In this document: in pieces, positions 1-9,390 of the stretch
How positions within the stretch are numbered: the first letter of the stretch is position 1
How the letters are laid out: the number at the start of each line of letters is the position of its first letter
Assembly: GCF_009831415.1 (NCBI RefSeq)
Contig: NZ_CP043727.1
Location: forward strand, 2,108,001-2,172,000
DNA from: Yersinia canariae
GTDB taxonomy: Bacteria; Pseudomonadota; Gammaproteobacteria; Enterobacterales; Enterobacteriaceae
Direction of reading: 5' to 3'
Length of the DNA stretch: 64,000 nucleotides
Program-made: the position numbers and the translations under genes
The notes under the pieces: generated by a model
What the model was told of the DNA's origin: nothing
Database searches by the model: none
What the model saw: the letters and a program-made list of their open reading frames with translations, nothing else

Positions 1-1092
1 TTCATCTTTAATGACGCCACTGGCACGTAATTGAGTCACCGCCGTAGCACTTAATGGCACGCCACGTTCCAGACCTAATGCTTCAACCCCTTCTTTACTA
101 TTAAGTAAGAAGTTGATTAACATTGCACTTTCTTGTGGATATTTAGTTGATTTACCAATGGAAAGCATCTGTGCTGGTTTAAAGAATAAACCGGCATCTT
201 TTGCCCCTGGCAACATTGGATATGGGCCAAGCACCAGTTTAGCTGGTTTGGTCAAGTTATCGGAATACTTAGTTATAGTGGAGTTCCACATATAAGTACC
301 CCCCCATTCACCATTAATCCACGGCTTCATTTCATACATATTACTCTTGCCGAATGAAGCATAGTATTTGGTGGATGGCATAACATGACTATCTACCATG
401 GTTTTATACATGGTAAAGAACTCAACCCACTGTTCAGGCGAATAAGCGAATTTCTTATTGGCTTCATCAATAGTAGGAATGTTATATTTTTGTGTCATGT
501 AAGAGCGGATTAACGCTAAAGTATCCTGATGCTCTAATACCACTGGATAATATTGGTCACCCAGTTTTTCTTTAAATACTTTACCCGCAGCAAGTAATTC
601 ATCCCAAGTTTTAGGATATTCTACGCCAGCTTTAGCCCAGGTTGCATCATTAAAATAGAAGATACGCGCAGTGACTGAAATTGGAATACCATTCAACTTG
701 CCATTAACGGTAGTTTGTTGCAGTTCTTTTGGATCAAATTGCGCTAAATCCAATTGTTCTTTTACGCTAAACAAATTATAGAAGCCGGTGCCGTCTTTAG
801 AGAAAATAGGCAGCCAGTTCCAGTTAGTTTGCATAACATCAGGTTCAGTACCACCGGCAATCTGTGTTGTCAGACGAGATAAGTGACCATCCCAACCGGT
901 GTATTCTGCTTTAACATTAATATTCGGATGCTGTTTATGGAATTCTTCTAATGCTTTCAATGTTACTTGGTGACGACCGTTACCGCCCCACCATGACATA
1001 CGCAAATTAATCTCGTCCTGCGCAGCAAAGGCTTGATGTGATAATAGTGCCAGAGTGGATGCTATCAGCGTGTGTAGGATCGCTTTTTTCAT
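1..1092 (-). CDS. togB: TogB-like oligogalacturonide-binding periplasmic protein (3' end missing)
   Basis: Extracellular solute-binding protein of a carbohydrate ABC importer. It captures the substrate in the periplasm and hands it to the TogMN permease. Translating the minus strand from the ATG at 1092 gives a signal peptide (MKKAILHTLIASTLALLSHQ, cleavage after AFA) followed by SWWGGNGRH, and the frame stays open to the window edge, so about 364 residues are seen and the C-terminus is missing. It lies 15 bp after togA in a same-strand run togM-togN-togA-togB. The order and the adjacent pectate lyase and kduI/kduD support oligogalacturonides as ligand; this is inferred from context and family. 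Confidence 0.88.
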   Translation of the reverse strand, partial: MKKAILHTLIASTLALLSHQAFAAQDEINLRMSWWGGNGRHQVTLKALEEFHKQHPNINVKAEYTGWDGHLSRLTTQIAGGTEPDVMQTNWNWLPIFSKDGTGFYNLFSVKEQLDLAQFDPKELQQTTVNGKLNGIPISVTARIFYFNDATWAKAGVEYPKTWDELLAAGKVFKEKLGDQYYPVVLEHQDTLALIRSYMTQKYNIPTIDEANKKFAYSPEQWVEFFTMYKTMVDSHVMPSTKYYASFGKSNMYEMKPWINGEWGGTYMWNSTITKYSDNLTKPAKLVLGPYPMLPGAKDAGLFFKPAQMLSIGKSTKYPQESAMLINFLLNSKEGVEALGLERGVPLSATAVTQLRASGVIKDE

Positions 1093-1107
1093 TGGGTACT
1101 GCTCCTG

Positions 1108-2235
1108 TTAAAGAGAGATATTTTTTTCTGTTTTTGCATCAAAGATATGGCATTTATCCATATCAAACTGGAAGTACACGGTGCGATGCAGACCATTTTC
1201 AATAATAGGTCGTGCTTCATCAGACGGCAGACGACAGGTCAGCTCAAAGTCATCAACTTTGATATACATAAAGAATTCGTGACCCATGTTCTCCACGCGC
1301 ACTAATTCACCTTGTGAGTGATTATCAGTAAATGGATTCATAGACATGCTGACGAATTCAGGGCGTACACCAAAGAACACTTTTTCCCCGGCGTGGGCAG
1401 CGACTTTGGCTTGCTGTCTTTCATTCAATACCAGGGTGTATTGACCGACTGTCAGGCCAATTTTCCCGTCTTTTTCTACCAGCGTGCTCGGTTTGATATT
1501 CATTTCCGGCGCGCCGATAAAACCGGCGACAAACATATTGGTAGGGTAGTGATAGAGATTATCTGGGGTATCGACTTGCATAATATGGCCCAGTTTCATC
1601 ACACAGATTCGGTCGCCCATGGTCATTGCTTCAGTCTGGTCGTGGGTTACGTAAACTGTGGTTGCTGCTTTACCGCTTTTTTTCAACTGCTTATGTAAAT
1701 CTGAGATACGAATACGCATGGAGGCGCGCAGTTTGGCGTCCAGGTTCGATAATGGCTCATCGAACAAGAATACATCGGGCTTTTTAACAATGGCGCGACC
1801 AACCGCTACACGCTGTGCCTGACCACCAGACAACTGGCGCGGCAAACGGTCAAGCAGGTCTTCAAGTTCTAAAATTTTCGCTGCTTCAGCAACTTGCATT
1901 TCAATTTGGTCTTTTGGCAGCTTGCTCAGCTTGAGGCCAAAAGCCAGGTTTTCTTTCACGGTCATGTGCGGATACAGCGCATAGTTCTGGAACACCATGG
2001 CAATACCACGTGATTTTGGTGCCAGATTATTGACTACCCGATCACCAATTCGCACTTCACCATCACTGATAGTTTCCAGCCCGGCCAACATACGCAGGGT
2101 CGTGGATTTAGCACAGCCAGATGGCCCAACAATCACCATAAATTCGCCATCATGGATCTTCAGATCAATGCCATGAACTGCGCGGAAACCGTTGGAGTAA
2201 ACTTTGCCTAATTTATTGAAAATGACTTCAGCCAT
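1108..2235 (-). CDS. togA: Oligogalacturonide ABC importer ATPase TogA
   Basis: Cytoplasmic ATPase of the MalK/UgpC type, 375 residues, energising the TogMN permease. The N-terminal ABC domain shows a P-loop at G37-S44, the signature LSGGQAQRV near residue 135, Walker B FLFDEP and the switch histidine in VTHDQTEAM. The C-terminal part (from about 240) is the regulatory OB-like domain of sugar importers. The P-loop reads GPSGCAKS: the usual glycine before the lysine is alanine. Spaced 13 bp after togN and followed by togB. Confidence 0.92.
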   Translation of the reverse strand: MAEVIFNKLGKVYSNGFRAVHGIDLKIHDGEFMVIVGPSGCAKSTTLRMLAGLETISDGEVRIGDRVVNNLAPKSRGIAMVFQNYALYPHMTVKENLAFGLKLSKLPKDQIEMQVAEAAKILELEDLLDRLPRQLSGGQAQRVAVGRAIVKKPDVFLFDEPLSNLDAKLRASMRIRISDLHKQLKKSGKAATTVYVTHDQTEAMTMGDRICVMKLGHIMQVDTPDNLYHYPTNMFVAGFIGAPEMNIKPSTLVEKDGKIGLTVGQYTLVLNERQQAKVAAHAGEKVFFGVRPEFVSMSMNPFTDNHSQGELVRVENMGHEFFMYIKVDDFELTCRLPSDEARPIIENGLHRTVYFQFDMDKCHIFDAKTEKNISL

Positions 2236-2248
2236 GATAAATCCTCTA

Positions 2249-3169
2249 TTAACCTTTAATTCCGCTGCTGGTTACGCCTTGCACGAAGTAGCGTTGAGCC
2301 AGGAAGAAAACAATGATGGACGGCAGAATGGAGATGCTCGCCATTGCCAGAATTTCGTTCCAAGGTGCGCCTTCGGTCACGTCAATTGACATCTTAAGAG
2401 CCAGCGCTATCGGGTACTTATCTACGCTGTAGACGTAAATCAGCGGGCCGATAAAGTCGTTCATTGACCACATGAACTGGAACAATGCCACGGAGATAAT
2501 GGCCGGCTTCAAGATTGGCACTACCACGTACCACAACACTTGGAAGGAGTTACATCCGTCAATTTGCGCCGCTTCTTCCATATCGCGAGGAACACCGCGC
2601 AGGAACTGGATAAGCATGAAGACGAAGAACCCTTGTGTCGCGAACGCCAATGGCAGATACAGCGGCATGTAGCTATTGAGCATGCCCATTTCACGGAACA
2701 TAATGTATTGCGGAATCAATAACACGGTACTTGGCAGCAACATGGTGGTGATTAATGTTGCGAACCAGAATTTCTTCCATGGGATTTCAAAGCGCGCAAA
2801 ACCATACGCCACAATGGTGGAAGAAATAATGGTCAGAATGACTTTCGGGATAACAAACTTAAAGGTGTTAAGCATGTAATGACCGAAGTTATATTCAGTA
2901 CCGGTTTTCCAACCATTAACGAAACCATCACTTGTTGGGTGTTCTGGCCATAAACCTAATGTGGTGAAGATTTCATTATTAGGTTTAAAGGCGGCGGAGA
3001 ACATCCACAGCAACGGATAAAGCATCATCAGTCCGACAATAAGCAGAACGATATAGCGGAAAGCGGCACTGATTTTAGCTTTACGTAAGGTGCGGCTAAT
3101 TTCCGCATCAGCAATATCCTGCGCCAGATCTAATTTCTTCTGGTTGGAATTTTGTTGTACGTCAGTCAT
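2249..3169 (-). CDS. togN: Oligogalacturonide ABC importer inner-membrane permease TogN
   Basis: MalG-type permease of 306 residues with about six membrane segments. The conserved EAA loop reads EEAAQIDGCNSFQVLWYVVVP. I chose the ATG at 3169 (MTDVQQ) rather than the longer frame up to 3235 because AGGAGG sits six bases before it. That start overlaps the end of togM by 8 bp, which suggests translational coupling. It forms the membrane channel with TogM and docks TogA. Confidence 0.92.
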   Translation of the reverse strand: MTDVQQNSNQKKLDLAQDIADAEISRTLRKAKISAAFRYIVLLIVGLMMLYPLLWMFSAAFKPNNEIFTTLGLWPEHPTSDGFVNGWKTGTEYNFGHYMLNTFKFVIPKVILTIISSTIVAYGFARFEIPWKKFWFATLITTMLLPSTVLLIPQYIMFREMGMLNSYMPLYLPLAFATQGFFVFMLIQFLRGVPRDMEEAAQIDGCNSFQVLWYVVVPILKPAIISVALFQFMWSMNDFIGPLIYVYSVDKYPIALALKMSIDVTEGAPWNEILAMASISILPSIIVFFLAQRYFVQGVTSSGIKG

Positions 3170-4052
3170 TTTTTCCTCCTTTATCGGCGGAGTAGAAGAC
3201 CCAATATTTAGAAGATTTAAATGCAATTGAGGCAAAGAGAGCGACTACCAGGAATAATACCCAAGCCAGTGCAGCGCCGTATCCCATATCAAAGTATTTA
3301 AACGCTGTATCGTAGATATAGAGCGAGAATAAATAGGTATAATGAGTTGGCCCACCACCGGTTATGACATAAGGCGCCGTAAACTCTTGGAATGCCTGAG
3401 TGGTTTGCATAATAAAGTTGAAGAAAATAACCGGCGTAATTAATGGCACGGTCACTTTCATAAACATTTGCCATTTAGAGGCACCATCAATCATGGCGGC
3501 TTCATATTGGGACTGCGGCACATTCTGCAAAGCGGCCAAGAAGATAACCATGGCAGAACCAAACTGCCAAACACGCAGTAATGTCACCGATGTCAGTGCC
3601 AGAGCTGGCTCTCCCAGCCAGTTGACGGGGTCAAGCCCAAATACCCCAATAAAACCATTTAATAAACCATCGATAGCAAATAGAGCGCGCCATAACACCG
3701 CAATGGCTACGCTACTGCCAAGAATTGACGGAATATAGAATGCGGTACGGAAGAAACCGATACCCCGTAATTTAAAGTTCAGTACAAAAGCAATCCCCAG
3801 AGCAAATGCCAGTTTTAATGGAATAGTAAGAAATACATAAGCGAAAGTAACGCCCATGGATTTCCAGAATAAATCATCTTCAAGGAACATATGACGGTAA
3901 TTCTCGATCCCGTTGTAAACGGGAGGGTTCATTAAGTCATACTCAGTAAAACTGAGAAAGAAAGATGATACAAAGGGGAAAGCCGTGAATATTATCAACC
4001 CTATTATATAAGGTGATATATAGGCTAACCCCAGCATTCTGTTTTCATTCAT
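3162..4052 (-). CDS. togM: Oligogalacturonide ABC importer inner-membrane permease TogM
   Basis: MalF-type permease of 296 residues with six predicted membrane segments starting at about residue 10. The EAA motif is EAAMIDGASKWQMFMKVTVP in the third quarter. Partner of TogN. First transporter gene of the run, 40 bp after the pectate lyase gene, so one transcript from the lyase through togB is likely. The substrate is inferred from neighbours and family similarity. Confidence 0.92.
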   Translation of the reverse strand: MNENRMLGLAYISPYIIGLIIFTAFPFVSSFFLSFTEYDLMNPPVYNGIENYRHMFLEDDLFWKSMGVTFAYVFLTIPLKLAFALGIAFVLNFKLRGIGFFRTAFYIPSILGSSVAIAVLWRALFAIDGLLNGFIGVFGLDPVNWLGEPALALTSVTLLRVWQFGSAMVIFLAALQNVPQSQYEAAMIDGASKWQMFMKVTVPLITPVIFFNFIMQTTQAFQEFTAPYVITGGGPTHYTYLFSLYIYDTAFKYFDMGYGAALAWVLFLVVALFASIAFKSSKYWVFYSADKGGKND

Positions 4053-4092
4053 AATGCTTACCTATTTTTAATAACATGAAAGATAAATAAAA

Positions 4093-5760
4093 CTACTGAT
4101 TCAAAAGCGTCGGATAAATAAAATCGACATCATACAAAGTGCGGATTTCTCCGTTCACCCGATAATCTCCATGGACGTAACCACCATTGGTAATAAATTG
4201 AGGTATTGTTGCCAACTTATTCTGTTTCGCGGCAATCAAGGTTAATAAAGCTAATGCAATCGGATTGTCGATACGGAAATAACGGTGTTCCGCTGATTCG
4301 ACAAACAGGCCGCGATGGTAATGTTGTTGAAATAAGTCATCCCCAATCTGCCAGGCCAATGCAAATAATTGCTGGCATTGGCAATGCTCGGCCAGCTCAA
4401 CTAATGCCAGTAGCAGATAAGGGGTAGCAGTCGGTTTTTTTCCGTCTATCAGTGATGCACGGCGTTCTTGTTTGTTTAATTCAGCTAACTGCCAGCGGTG
4501 CAGCAATACACCAATCAAGTCGAGTAATTCGTCATCGTTGCTGGCTCGCCATGCACGAACCAATGGCAGCAGGTAATCAACTTCTAATGGGAAGGGGGAT
4601 ATGACCTTACCTTTAGCGCCATAATAACCATCACGCTGTAAGACATAACCGCTCATATCCTGCCCATCGTTCCATAACGGGCGTAATGTATTACTCTCGA
4701 CGTCATAGGCGAAACGATAGTAATTTTTTAACCCATCAATGACCCAATGCAGAACTTCTGCATCAGGTTGTTGGCGCAAGATATCCAGCATTGCCAATGG
4801 GTTATCAATTAATAATGGCCGCATGTCGCGGAATAAAACATTGGCTTCACGGGCAATTTCACCAAACTCAGGGCCAAACTGACGCTTAGCGCGATCGCCA
4901 TACCAAGATTGGGTTTGATTATCATCTGCCGGTATAGGGCGGCGTTGTTGTGGCGAACTGAATTGATAAACCGGCAACCCTGTTTCGCAATTACGGGCTA
5001 AGACGTATTGACGGTATAAATGTTTGCCCCAAGCAGCTGCCGCGATATCACCGGTGTACTCAGCATATTTATACGCTGCGTAAATCAGATCGGTGCCCGC
5101 ATTGACGAAAGTCAGGCCTTTGGTCTCGGGCAATTGTGGTAATGCTTCAGGGTTAACAACATCATTGCGCGCATGAGTGAAAACATGCGGGTCACGTTGT
5201 TTGTCATAACTCCCATGGCGACCCAGATCTAACGTGTGCCAATCTTCGACATGGGCATGCCAAAAGCCTTGTAAGAAATTAAGTGTTTTTTCCCGGTCAA
5301 CATTTACCAGCAGATCGTAATAGGGCAGATGATGTTTAAGTTCATGCACTTGCGCTTTTGATTCTGGCCCTTCGGTTTTTAACGTGTCCAGATTCAGGAA
5401 GCGGTGGCCACCCCAATAAAACAATCCACTTTGTTCATGAGTTCCGTGTTGCATGAAATAACGACTTTGTACCCGCGCTTGTTGATGATATTGCGGGTCT
5501 TGGGTCACCAGACTGAGTGCGTCCAGTGTCCGTAACCAGTTTTGTTGACTGGCAAAGTTAGATATCGGAATATTACGACCATCAGGGAATTTCCAGGCCA
5601 CCGGTTGGTGTGTCAGCACATCAAAACCATCGGCCATCAGTGGAGTGGGGTTTTGATTACTGTGGCTAACGGACTGGACTAAATCAACATAGCTTCGTAT
5701 AGCACTGAGCCAGTTAATCATCACTGCGTCGCTGCCTTTAATGTTGCCTACAAAATCCAT
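4093..5760 (-). CDS. pelW: Cytoplasmic pectate disaccharide-lyase, polysaccharide lyase family 2 (PelW-like)
   Basis: Cleaves imported oligogalacturonides by beta-elimination, releasing unsaturated disaccharides. No signal peptide is seen, which fits the intracellular exo-acting PL2 enzymes (Dickeya PelW, the second PL2 of Y. enterocolitica) rather than the periplasmic one. The frame is open from 5826 (577 codons), but a TATAAT-like hexamer at 5838-5843 would put the transcript start almost on that ATG. The ATG at 5760 has GGGG eight bases upstream and gives 555 residues; the ATG at 5721 would give 542, close to the family length. The start is therefore uncertain. Lies immediately upstream of togMNAB. 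Confidence 0.88.
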   Translation of the reverse strand: MDFVGNIKGSDAVMINWLSAIRSYVDLVQSVSHSNQNPTPLMADGFDVLTHQPVAWKFPDGRNIPISNFASQQNWLRTLDALSLVTQDPQYHQQARVQSRYFMQHGTHEQSGLFYWGGHRFLNLDTLKTEGPESKAQVHELKHHLPYYDLLVNVDREKTLNFLQGFWHAHVEDWHTLDLGRHGSYDKQRDPHVFTHARNDVVNPEALPQLPETKGLTFVNAGTDLIYAAYKYAEYTGDIAAAAWGKHLYRQYVLARNCETGLPVYQFSSPQQRRPIPADDNQTQSWYGDRAKRQFGPEFGEIAREANVLFRDMRPLLIDNPLAMLDILRQQPDAEVLHWVIDGLKNYYRFAYDVESNTLRPLWNDGQDMSGYVLQRDGYYGAKGKVISPFPLEVDYLLPLVRAWRASNDDELLDLIGVLLHRWQLAELNKQERRASLIDGKKPTATPYLLLALVELAEHCQCQQLFALAWQIGDDLFQQHYHRGLFVESAEHRYFRIDNPIALALLTLIAAKQNKLATIPQFITNGGYVHGDYRVNGEIRTLYDVDFIYPTLLNQ

Positions 5761-5894
5761 CACCGTAACCCCATCATAGAAACGCCAGGTCGGAACCGGT
5801 TTAAGGTTCCTTATAAATAGAAACATCGTTTCAATCTATTATATTTGTATTTACTGGCGAGTCATTGGGCGAATGACAAAAGTGTGATCGGAGT

Positions 5895-5913
5895 CGGAAC
5901 GTTGTTTTGAATT
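5895..5913 (-). promoter_or_regulatory. Possible degenerate KdgR operator upstream of pelW-togMNAB
   Basis: GGAACGTTGTTTTGAATT at 5896-5913 matches the core of the KdgR pattern (RAAAYRNYRTTTY) at 12 of 13 positions, but the outer AAT/ATT arms are poor. It lies about 50 bp upstream of a TATAAT-like hexamer (5838-5843) on the minus strand. KdgR control of this operon is expected from the pathway; this exact site is an inference. Confidence 0.35.
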
Positions 5914-5983
5914 TTTTATTTTTGCATTTTTGACGGGTTTTTTTGGCAGAATGTATTTGTTAACTATTTGATAAATAAGTAAT

Positions 5984-6012
5984 AAAAAAGGCACAACTGA
6001 AGTTGCGCCTTG
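5984..6012 (-). terminator. Rho-independent terminator after kduD
   Basis: On the minus strand GGCGCAACT, a two-base loop and AGTTGTGCC (one G-U pair) are followed by six T. It lies 75 bp after the kduD stop codon and separates kduID from the pelW-tog transcript. Confidence 0.8.
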
Positions 6013-6087
6013 ATAGTGTTTTGAGCTGGATTATTGCGAATAACCGCAGGAAATAGCACTTAACTCAAATTGGCCGTGTTTATTGGT

Positions 6088-6849
6088 TTAGCGTGCTAAC
6101 CAACCGCCATCGACTGCGATAGTGTAGCCGCTGATGTAGTCAGAAGCTTTGGATGCCAGGAAGACCACTGGACCTTTCAGGTCATCCGGCAAGCCCCAAC
6201 GACCCGCCGGGATACGGTCAAGGATCTCTTTGCTGCGTTCTTCATCTTTACGCAACTGCTGGGTGTTGTTGGTGGCCATATAGCCAGGTGCTACGGCGTT
6301 GACATTGATGCCATGTTTAGCCCACTCGTTTGCTAGCAGACGGGTCACACCCATCACTGCACTTTTCGATGCAGTATAAGAAGGAACGCGGATACCGCCC
6401 TGGTAAGACAACATGGACGCAACGTTGATGATTTTGCCGCCATTGCCTTGTTTGATAAATTGCTTAGCGACAGCTTGAGACATAAAGAACACAGTCTTGA
6501 TGTTAACGTTCATGACATCGTCCCAGTCCTTTTCGCTGAAGTTGATCGCATCTTCACGGCGGATGATCCCGGCGTTATTGACCAGAATATCGATTTGGCC
6601 AAATTCAGCGATAGCACGTTCCAACAGGGCAGGGATGCCATCAATCTTGCTCAGGTCAGCCGTCAGACTTAAGAAACGGCGGCCTAATGCGGTCACTTTC
6701 TCAATGGTATCTTTTGGCTCAACAATATTCACACCAACGATATCACAACCCGCTTCGGCTAAACCAATCGCCATGCCTTGGCCCAAACCTGTATCACAGC
6801 CGGTAACCAGAGCAACTTTACCCTTTAACTCAAAGGAATCTAAGATCAT
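6088..6849 (-). CDS. kduD: 2-dehydro-3-deoxy-D-gluconate (2,5-diketo) dehydrogenase KduD
   Basis: Short-chain dehydrogenase of 253 residues that reduces 2,5-diketo-3-deoxygluconate to 2-keto-3-deoxygluconate with NADH in pectin breakdown. The nucleotide-binding motif TGCDTGLGQG lies near the N-terminus, NNAG at about 85, and the catalytic YTASK at about 150. The frame extends upstream to 6876, but MILDSFELKGKVALVTG at 6849 matches the family N-terminus and length and is preceded by a GAGAGA ribosome site. Follows kduI by 110 bp. Confidence 0.95.
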   Translation of the reverse strand: MILDSFELKGKVALVTGCDTGLGQGMAIGLAEAGCDIVGVNIVEPKDTIEKVTALGRRFLSLTADLSKIDGIPALLERAIAEFGQIDILVNNAGIIRREDAINFSEKDWDDVMNVNIKTVFFMSQAVAKQFIKQGNGGKIINVASMLSYQGGIRVPSYTASKSAVMGVTRLLANEWAKHGINVNAVAPGYMATNNTQQLRKDEERSKEILDRIPAGRWGLPDDLKGPVVFLASKASDYISGYTIAVDGGWLAR

Positions 6850-6959
6850 AGCTAACATCTCTCTCAAGGCGGTCAAAGAGTACCGCGATTATACTATTGG
6901 GGAGTAAACCGCCCAAAGGACGGCTTTGATGGGTGACGCTTAACGCTGTTGACAAACAT

Positions 6960-7796
6960 TTAGCGCAGTTCGCTAACGGCGATGTGGTCCATATCACCGA
7001 AGACTTGGTTTTCACCCACCATGCCCCAGATGAAGGTGTAACGCTTAGTGCCTACACCGGAATGGATAGACCAACTCGGTGAGATAACCGCCTGCTCGTT
7101 ATGAACGAGTAAATGACGTGTTTCCTGCGCTTGGCCCATCATGTGGAATACCGCTGTTTCTTCGTCCATATCAAAGTAGAAATACACTTCCATGCGCCGG
7201 TCATGGGTATGACAAGGCATGGTGTTCCAGAGGTTGCCGGGGGCCAGCTTGGTCAAACCCATGGTTAGCTGGCAGGTCGGCAACACATCGGGCACGATGT
7301 ATTTATTGATAGTGCGACGATTACTGGTCGCGTCGTCACCCAATGTTTGCGGTGTGACGTCTGCCAGTGTGATTTTCTTATTTGGGTAAGAAGTATGTGC
7401 CGGCGCACTGTTGTAATAGAACTTGGCCGGTTTTTGACTTTCGAGGCTGCTGAACGTGACATCTTTAGCCCCTTTCCCGACATACAAAGCTTCTTCGTGA
7501 CCGATTTCATAAACCTGCCCATCGACGCTTATCAGGCCCGGCCCACCAATATTGATGACGCCGAGTTCACGACGTTCCAAAAAGTCACTAACACCTAGCT
7601 GCTTGCCCACTTCATCGCCAATACTGACCGTTTTCTCGACAGGCTGAATACCCCCCACAATGATGCGGTCAATGTGGCTATAGGTCATGGTGTATTCATC
7701 TGAGACAAAAATATTTTCGATGAGAAATTCACGACGCAGACCTGCAGTATCGAGTTGTTTTGCATGGTCACTATGAATGCTTTGACGAACTTGCAT
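6960..7796 (-). CDS. kduI: 5-dehydro-4-deoxy-D-glucuronate isomerase KduI
   Basis: Isomerises 5-keto-4-deoxyuronate to 2,5-diketo-3-deoxygluconate, the step before KduD. 278 residues, the usual length, with two cupin-like halves. The zinc-ligand motif [16 protein letters not shown] is seen at about residue 195. First gene of kduI-kduD; a KdgR box lies 80 bp upstream and would repress it unless the pathway intermediate is present. Confidence 0.96.
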   Translation of the reverse strand: MQVRQSIHSDHAKQLDTAGLRREFLIENIFVSDEYTMTYSHIDRIIVGGIQPVEKTVSIGDEVGKQLGVSDFLERRELGVINIGGPGLISVDGQVYEIGHEEALYVGKGAKDVTFSSLESQKPAKFYYNSAPAHTSYPNKKITLADVTPQTLGDDATSNRRTINKYIVPDVLPTCQLTMGLTKLAPGNLWNTMPCHTHDRRMEVYFYFDMDEETAVFHMMGQAQETRHLLVHNEQAVISPSWSIHSGVGTKRYTFIWGMVGENQVFGDMDHIAVSELR

Positions 7797-7877
7797 ATCG
7801 GTGCCTCTCTTTGAGTACGGACCGGTGTTTCTTTTGATGTGGTGATGATAGTATTTGCGGGAAGTTAATTCAATAAA

Positions 7878-7896
7878 AATGAAATGATGTTTTATT
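7878..7896. promoter_or_regulatory. KdgR operator between kduI and kdgF
   Basis: AATGAAATGATGTTTTATT matches the palindromic KdgR consensus AATRAAAYRNYRTTTYATT at every position. It sits in the divergent kduI-kdgF intergenic region, 82 bp from the kduI start and 138 bp from the kdgF start, so a single repressor dimer could control both directions. Confidence 0.85.
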
Positions 7897-8033
7897 ATTT
7901 TTTGAAGGGCGTCATGATTTTTGGATTAATTATGATCAAACTGCAGATTTTGGCCGTAGAATAAGCCAAATTCAGCGTAAAACTGTGACTACGCTACATC
8001 TGAAACTATTTTGCATAATAATGAGGAGAAACT

Positions 8034-8366
8034 ATGAAGATGTTTTTCATTAATGATGAAACACCTTGGGAAGAATTAGGTAATGGCATTAAACGTAAAG
8101 TCATGACCTGGAGTGATAACCTGATGATGGTCTGCGTTCACTTTGATAAAGGTGCTATTGGTGTTGCGCACAAACATGATATTCATGACCAGATTGCTTA
8201 TGTTGCGGCTGGTAGCTTTGAAGTGGAAATCGAAGGGCAGAAACGTATTTTGAAAGCAGGGGATGCGTATCGTGCGGTTAAAAACGAGATGCACGGGGCG
8301 GTATCACTGGAAGATAACAGTATTTTGATTGATACCTTTAATCCTAAGCGGGATGATTTCCTGTAA
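8034..8366 (+). CDS. kdgF: Pectin degradation cupin protein KdgF
   Basis: Small single-domain cupin of 110 residues that speeds conversion of the unsaturated uronates produced by pectate lyases into linear keto sugars for KduI. The metal-binding cupin motif is visible as AHKHDIHDQIAYVAAGSFEVEIEG from about residue 43. The start at 8034 is preceded by GAGGAG. Divergent from kduI with a shared KdgR box. A GC-rich hairpin (8376-8405) follows. Confidence 0.93.
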   Translation: MKMFFINDETPWEELGNGIKRKVMTWSDNLMMVCVHFDKGAIGVAHKHDIHDQIAYVAAGSFEVEIEGQKRILKAGDAYRAVKNEMHGAVSLEDNSILIDTFNPKRDDFL

Positions 8367-8375
8367 AGCATATTC

Positions 8376-8405
8376 AGGCGGCTGTATACCCACTTCAGCC
8401 GCCTT
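8376..8405. terminator. Hairpin between convergent kdgF and yniC
   Basis: AGGCGGCTG and CAGCCGCCTT form a strong stem with an 11-base loop between the two convergent genes. The T tract is short, so termination is plausible but not certain. Confidence 0.55.
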
Positions 8406-8475
8406 AACTATCACAAAAATCATTAACTTTTGATAAAATCGTCGTTATCTCAATCTATCGTGACGTCACTGTCCG

Positions 8476-9141
8476 CTACGAAATATCTTCTTTGCGCAAT
8501 TGTTCCAGCGATTCTAACTGAATATCTGACAGTACCCAGCGCTTGTCGGCACGATATTCTGCTGTCGGAATGACAATTGAGCGCATACGCGCCGCTTTAG
8601 TGGCAATCATTCCGTTGACTGAATCTTCCAGCGTGACACATTCCAGAGGGTCAACACCCAGATCAGAGGCAGCATTCAAATACACTTCTGGGTGCGGTTT
8701 GCTGTGGGGCAGGTATTCTGCTGAAACCAGGCGGTCGAAATATTTTTCAATATTTAACATGGCCAGGACACGTTTTTGCATATGCAGTGGAGAAGCTGAT
8801 GCCAGGCCAATTTTTAGCCCTTGCTCACGGCAAAGCTCCAGCGCGTATTCTACCCCCGGCAATACTGGGCGAGTTTCTTCCACTAAATCTATTGCTCGGG
8901 CAATAATGCGTTTGCAAACTTCAGCCTGGCTCGGCCCTTGCCATGGCATGGACTGGAACCAAAGCTTCACGACTAAATCGATGCGTAATCCGAGGGTGTC
9001 GGGTAAGGAATCCCTTGAGGAGGTATCCAGTCCCAATTCGGTGAAAATATCGAGTTCAGCCTGTAGCCATAAAGGCTCCGAGTCAATCAGCAAGCCGTCC
9101 ATATCGAAAATTGCGGCCTTAATCATGTGCGGGGTTGCCAT
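8476..9141 (-). CDS. yniC: HAD-family sugar phosphatase YniC (2-deoxyglucose-6-phosphatase)
   Basis: Haloacid-dehalogenase phosphatase of 221 residues acting on hexose phosphates including 2-deoxyglucose 6-phosphate. Visible motifs are DMDGLLIDSEP (nucleophile D13 and D15), ASAS for motif II near 115, the KPHPEVY lysine and EDSVNGM for motif III near 170. Divergent from yniB, as in E. coli. Confidence 0.93.
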   Translation of the reverse strand: MATPHMIKAAIFDMDGLLIDSEPLWLQAELDIFTELGLDTSSRDSLPDTLGLRIDLVVKLWFQSMPWQGPSQAEVCKRIIARAIDLVEETRPVLPGVEYALELCREQGLKIGLASASPLHMQKRVLAMLNIEKYFDRLVSAEYLPHSKPHPEVYLNAASDLGVDPLECVTLEDSVNGMIATKAARMRSIVIPTAEYRADKRWVLSDIQLESLEQLRKEDIS

Positions 9142-9283
9142 TTATTATTACTCCTGTTTGGTCTCTAGCTACGGGTTTAACACTTTATCATTGGTTCATA
9201 ATGATTGAACCGGTGGAGCGCAATTCTCTGTCTTTATTGCGGCATAACTTATTAACTTAATGATATTGCGCTGGATGAGCTAG

Positions 9284-9332
9284 TCTTGAATTTGTGTGAA
9301 TCGCAAGAACTTGCGCAAAATTCTGCACAAGA
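9284..9332. other. Extended imperfect dyad in the yniC-yniB intergenic region
   Basis: The centre CGCAAGAACTTGCG is a perfect 6-2-6 palindrome, flanked by GAAT/ATTC, TGTG-like and TCTTG/CAAGA arms, giving nested dyad symmetry of about 49 bp. It lies 58 bp before yniB. It could be an operator or an RNA hairpin; no known regulator motif was recognised. Confidence 0.4.
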
Positions 9333-9390
9333 CCGGGATGTAGCGGGTAAACTAAGGCCACATAAGTAGTGGTATTTACAAGGAGAAGTC

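Noticed and set aside
8543..9208. 221-codon plus-strand frame opposite yniC
   Set aside because: Mirror frame of yniC; composition is Ser/Arg-rich as expected of a shadow, and yniC has all HAD motifs.
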